From Neobacillus sp. CF12 (lineage in GTDB: Bacteria; Bacillota; Bacilli; Bacillales; Cytobacillaceae), in NCBI RefSeq assembly GCF_030348765.1, contig NZ_JAUCEU010000007.1, positions 4,275,501 through 4,339,500 on the forward strand: a DNA stretch of 64,000 nucleotides, written 5' to 3'. The notes under the pieces were generated by a model, which saw only the letters and a program-made list of their open reading frames with translations, was not told where the DNA came from and ran no database searches. Both the position numbers and the translations under genes were made by a program. Of this stretch, positions 61,274 to 64,000 are shown piece after piece (within the stretch, counting starts at the first letter, position 1; the number at the start of each line of letters is the position of its first letter).

Positions 61274-61993
61274 TTATTCCCCTCCTTTTGAAAGCATGAG
61301 TTGCGACCTCCATAAGTCTTCAACTTTCTCTTGAACATCATCAAAGTTTTGATGTAACGATTTAACCATTAGGTCTCGATCCTTTGTTTTAATGGCATTA
61401 ATATAAAGTTCATGATTATTTATGATCCTTCCAAAGTCTTCATACTTTTCTTTAAAACGACTGCGCATAGAGAGGAGAATTAAGCCTTCCATCACAGGTT
61501 TTAAATTATCCCAGATCATCAGGATGTAAGAATGATTGATTGCCCGAATAATCGTTTCATGGAAGAGGACATCCTGAAAGGAGAACTCATCAGCATCTTG
61601 GTATTTTATGGCGATTTTCATCATTTCAAGTATTTTACTAAGTTCTGTTACTAATTCAGCCGTTTCCATTCCTACAAGCCGTTCAAATACAAACGTTTCG
61701 ATCAGGATACGGACATCATAAATTTCTGCATATTCTTTTTCCGTTAAACCTACAACCGTGGCTCCCATTCTTTCTAATCGGATGATCTTTTCAGATGCCA
61801 GCGTTTTTAATGCTTCGCGAATGGGTGACCGGCTTACTGCAAAATCTGCAGCTAATTTATTTTCCGATAGGACGGTACCGCTTTCAATCATGCCCGAAAT
61901 AATTCGCATTCTAAGTTCGGAGGTAACACGCTCTCCAGCTGAAGCTTTGGAAAGCCATTTTGCGGGATAGAGAAATTCATTCTGTGCGGCCAT
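61274..61993 (-). CDS. gntR: GntR-family repressor of the gluconate operon
   Basis: 239 residues from the ATG after gaggtg; an in-frame start at 62032 lies within the operator/promoter region. N-terminal winged HTH (ELRMRIISGMIESGTVLSENKLAADFAVSRSPIREALKTL, the GntR signature), C-terminal FCD-type effector domain (about 95-230) that binds gluconate and releases DNA. It represses its own operon through the palindrome at 62021-62035. Confidence 0.92.
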   Translation of the reverse strand: MAAQNEFLYPAKWLSKASAGERVTSELRMRIISGMIESGTVLSENKLAADFAVSRSPIREALKTLASEKIIRLERMGATVVGLTEKEYAEIYDVRILIETFVFERLVGMETAELVTELSKILEMMKIAIKYQDADEFSFQDVLFHETIIRAINHSYILMIWDNLKPVMEGLILLSMRSRFKEKYEDFGRIINNHELYINAIKTKDRDLMVKSLHQNFDDVQEKVEDLWRSQLMLSKGGE

Positions 61994-62017
61994 AAATTCA
62001 CCTCGTATAAATTCAAG

Positions 62018-62072
62018 TCTACTTGTATACAAGTATTATAATAGGATTTTTAAAATATGCAAGCGCTTTTTA
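62018..62072 (-). promoter_or_regulatory. gnt operon promoter, GntR operator and likely cre
   Basis: Minus strand: ttgcat (-35) and tataat (-10) with 16 bp spacing, directly followed by the palindrome actTGTATACAagt at 62021-62035, matching the B. subtilis GntR operator (ATACTTGTATACAAGTAT). Overlapping the -35 at 62058-62072 is tgcaagcgctttttag, a partial match to the CcpA cre consensus (TGWAANCGNTNWCA), so catabolite repression is likely. Confidence 0.75.
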
Positions 62073-62227
62073 GTTTGTTAATTACTGGACTATTGATTAC
62101 TAACCTAAGGCTGTATTCGTTCCTATTATCTTGCCTCTAACTAAGTTACTATTCCCTAAATGGATGACGTTTCCAGCAAATTTAAGTATAATCTATTAAT
62201 AAAAGGCTGCTAGGACGTGAGTATAGG

Positions 62228-63163
62228 TTGAAAAAAGTAACAATAGAAAACTTGGTTCAAAAGTATTCATTGAAAGTACTGGCTGGAGAAAATCACCTGC
62301 AGAAGCACATTACGCAATCACAGGTACATCGTCCGGGATTGGAATTTGTGGGCCATTTTGATTTTTTTCCAACGGAGCGAATTCAGATTTTAGGAAAAAA
62401 GGAAATTACCTATTTACATAAGTTAAGTAAAGAGGAACGTAAAATTCGAATCGGGAATATCGTTCACTATCATCCGCCATGTTTTATCGTGACGGCTGGT
62501 GAGGAAGGGCTTACCTATTTAATTCACCATTGTACCGAACAGGGCATCCCTTTATTAGTAACCAATCAGCCTGAAACAACTTCAGAGTTTATTGCGAAAT
62601 TGGATGCGTTTTTGGTAAAGGAGTTAGCACCAGAAATGGCGGTGCATGGAGTTTGTATGAATGTATCGGGCATTGGGATTTTACTACGTGGAAGTTCGGG
62701 TGTAGGAAAAAGCGAGACGGCTCACACGTTAATTCGTCGCGGCCACCGGCTGGTATCGGATGATGTCGTTGTCCTCAAGAAGTTGAGTACGCAAACCATA
62801 CTGGGTACTCATGATGGTAAAACGAAGGAGTTTCTGGCCCTCCGCAGTATTGGATTGTTAAATGTAGTCCGCTTATATGGTCGGAAGGCATTTCAAGATG
62901 AAACACGAATTTCCCTTGATATTCATTTAACGAAGTGGGAAAAGGATGCTTTATATAATGATCTAGAACAGGAATATCACTATACCGACTATATGGGGGT
63001 GAAAATCCCCTCCATGGAAATCCAACTTCAGCCTGGACGTGATGTAGCAGGGTTGATAGAGGCAGCAGCAAATAACTGGTATTTAAAACAGCAAGGGTAC
63101 AGTGCGGTAGAAGAGTTCATGAGCAGGGTTGAAGCGGATATACAGAAATCTGGCGGGGAATAA
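62228..63163 (+). CDS. HPr kinase/phosphorylase paralogue with degenerate signature
   Basis: 311 residues from a TTG start after a weak gagtat site. HprK layout: N-terminal domain (about 1-130), His140, P-loop GSSGVGKS (155-162), VSDDVVV (178-179) and QPGRDVAGLIEAAANNW. The kinase/phosphorylase signature, normally (I/V)EIRGLGIIN, reads LALRSIGLLNV at 203-213, losing the Glu and a Gly. The usual neighbour lgt is absent. It is therefore probably a second, non-canonical HprK next to a CcpA-controlled gluconate operon. Kinase activity may remain; phosphorylase activity is doubtful (inference). Confidence 0.82.
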   Translation: MKKVTIENLVQKYSLKVLAGENHLQKHITQSQVHRPGLEFVGHFDFFPTERIQILGKKEITYLHKLSKEERKIRIGNIVHYHPPCFIVTAGEEGLTYLIHHCTEQGIPLLVTNQPETTSEFIAKLDAFLVKELAPEMAVHGVCMNVSGIGILLRGSSGVGKSETAHTLIRRGHRLVSDDVVVLKKLSTQTILGTHDGKTKEFLALRSIGLLNVVRLYGRKAFQDETRISLDIHLTKWEKDALYNDLEQEYHYTDYMGVKIPSMEIQLQPGRDVAGLIEAAANNWYLKQQGYSAVEEFMSRVEADIQKSGGE

Positions 63164-63313
63164 CTGTAAAAATGCCTTTTTATAATTAAGTGCATGAACC
63201 TTATCATAAGTAAATGAGGTTTTGATTCATGAAAATAAAAACAAGCCAAAAATACCAGGTTATGAATAATTAATTTGCATATTTTTCGATGGAAAGCAAT
63301 GTTTCAATAGAGG

Positions 63314-63358
63314 CTCTAAGTGCCCAATAAGAAAATGGGCACTTAGAAATGTTTTTTT
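63314..63358 (+). terminator. Rho-independent terminator
   Basis: The perfect stem tctaagtgccca / tgggcacttaga with a 9-base loop is followed by seven T. Ends the HprK-like transcript; a convergent role for the gene at 63417 is possible. Confidence 0.85.
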
Positions 63359-63416
63359 ACAGAAATTTGAACCAGGAGATTGTTGTTTTCTATCCAAATC
63401 AGATGAGATACCTACG

Positions 63417-64000
63417 TTATTTATGAACCAATCCTTTATAAAGGATTTTTGTGAATAAAAGCGAAAGAATAGAACCCAATAATAAAAATGCCATATCCCA
63501 CTGGGCGTCCCATATGTCTCCTTGCATGCCTAAAAATTCTTTTGTGGCTTTCCCTTCTTTCCCTATTTTTGTACTTGCCCACTCAATGATTTCGTACAAA
63601 GCCCCGATTGCTAGTGTTATACATAGAGCAATAAAATTTGTCGTTTTACTTTTCATTAAAGCAGTTTTCTTTAATAATATCTCTATTATAACTATGACCA
63701 TAAGCCCCTTAATAAAATGACCAAATCGATCATAGTGGTTTCTTTGTAAATCAAAATAATCTTTGATCCATGTAAAGAGAGGAACTTTGGAATAAGAATA
63801 ATGCCCTCCTATAAACGTTAATAGAACAAGAAGGGTAATAATGAAATAGGAAACAGTGGTAAGGCGAAACTGGTTGTATCTTGAAATCAAGAATAATAAA
63901 ACTAATACTGAAGGTAAAACTTCCATCAACAAAACCATATAACCTTCCTCAGGTTTAATCAGGGACCAAATAAGAACAAGCATAACAACAAATAACAAGA
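63417..64000 (-). CDS. DUF2238 (YjdF-like) membrane protein, 5' end beyond the window
   Basis: At least 193 residues to the window edge, about five or six membrane helices. DUF2238 landmarks: GGHYSYSKVPLF, NHYDRFGHFIKG, ALYEIIEW and GDIWDAQWDMAFLLLG. The only visible start is a TTG two bases from the edge and the frame stays open, so the true start is probably upstream. Function unknown. Confidence 0.85.
   Translation of the reverse strand, partial: LLFVVMLVLIWSLIKPEEGYMVLLMEVLPSVLVLLFLISRYNQFRLTTVSYFIITLLVLLTFIGGHYSYSKVPLFTWIKDYFDLQRNHYDRFGHFIKGLMVIVIIEILLKKTALMKSKTTNFIALCITLAIGALYEIIEWASTKIGKEGKATKEFLGMQGDIWDAQWDMAFLLLGSILSLLFTKILYKGLVHK

Overview
The window looks like chromosome from a low-GC, endospore-forming Bacillaceae (Bacillus/Neobacillus type). 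Supporting evidence: strong AGGAGG-type ribosome sites, a gerK-type germinant receptor operon, a gntR-gntK-gntP-gntZ operon in the Bacillus subtilis order with its operator, a yoaS-yozG-yoaT cluster and a YoxD-type reductase. No rRNA, tRNA, CRISPR array or complete insertion sequence was seen.

Layout. 1-300 is the tail of a surface-type protein. 681-3993 holds a GH16 glucanase, a processive family 2 glycosyltransferase and a polysaccharide deacetylase, which looks like an exopolysaccharide group. 4089-12596 carries housekeeping and stress genes (phosphoesterase, tandem acetyltransferase, HAD phosphatase, a large RND exporter, RtcB RNA ligase) separated by repeats. 13397-15538 holds a GYF-RDD membrane protein, a small secreted protein, a 36-residue membrane peptide and an unknown conserved-looking protein.

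16065-35911 is the centrepiece, a type VII secretion (ESX/Yuk-like) locus on the plus strand. It encodes an EssC/YukB ATPase with FHA domain, YukD, four WXG100 proteins in two pairs, a lipoprotein, a lipase with a C-terminal helical domain, a DUF6382-like/zinc-ribbon/FHA protein, a PP2C phosphatase, a Ser/Thr kinase, a membrane protein with TEVL/TTVL repeats, a 2012-residue membrane-anchored ectodomain protein and a small zinc-ribbon membrane protein. No recognisable YukC/EssB, EsaA/YueB or EssA is present, so this is not the standard Bacillota layout. Two inverted copies of a ~195 bp repeat enclose 24.3-36.2 kb. Beyond lie a 14 x 52 bp tandem array and back-to-back terminators, then a convergent operon (37043-41184): radical SAM protein, membrane helix-hairpin-helix protein, DUF1257 (Ycf35-like), DUF2997 and a Ycf46-like AAA ATPase. 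Two of these proteins share the C-terminal tail GR(A/M)VDF.

41958-47625 has yoxD, a gerB-gerA-gerC operon and an aldo/keto reductase. 47723-52971 has a TauE/SafE exporter, a HesB-like gene with an in-frame TGA followed by a plausible bacterial SECIS hairpin (a candidate selenoprotein that ordinary gene callers would miss), an HNH protein, a DUF4304 gene broken by one stop codon, Coa1-like and RDD membrane proteins, and an ECF sigma/anti-sigma pair. 53112-56677 has yoaT-yozG-yoaS, a Lys/His/Asp/Cys repeat protein and two CBO0543-like membrane proteins. 56888-62035 is the gluconate operon with GntR operator and a likely cre. Next to it is a divergent HPr kinase/phosphorylase paralogue with a degenerate signature. 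The window ends inside a DUF2238 gene.

Two interspersed repeat families recur: 60-140 bp elements bounded by GGGACGGTTCT / AGAACCGTCCC arms (eight or nine copies) and a ~470 bp element (two full copies, one partial).
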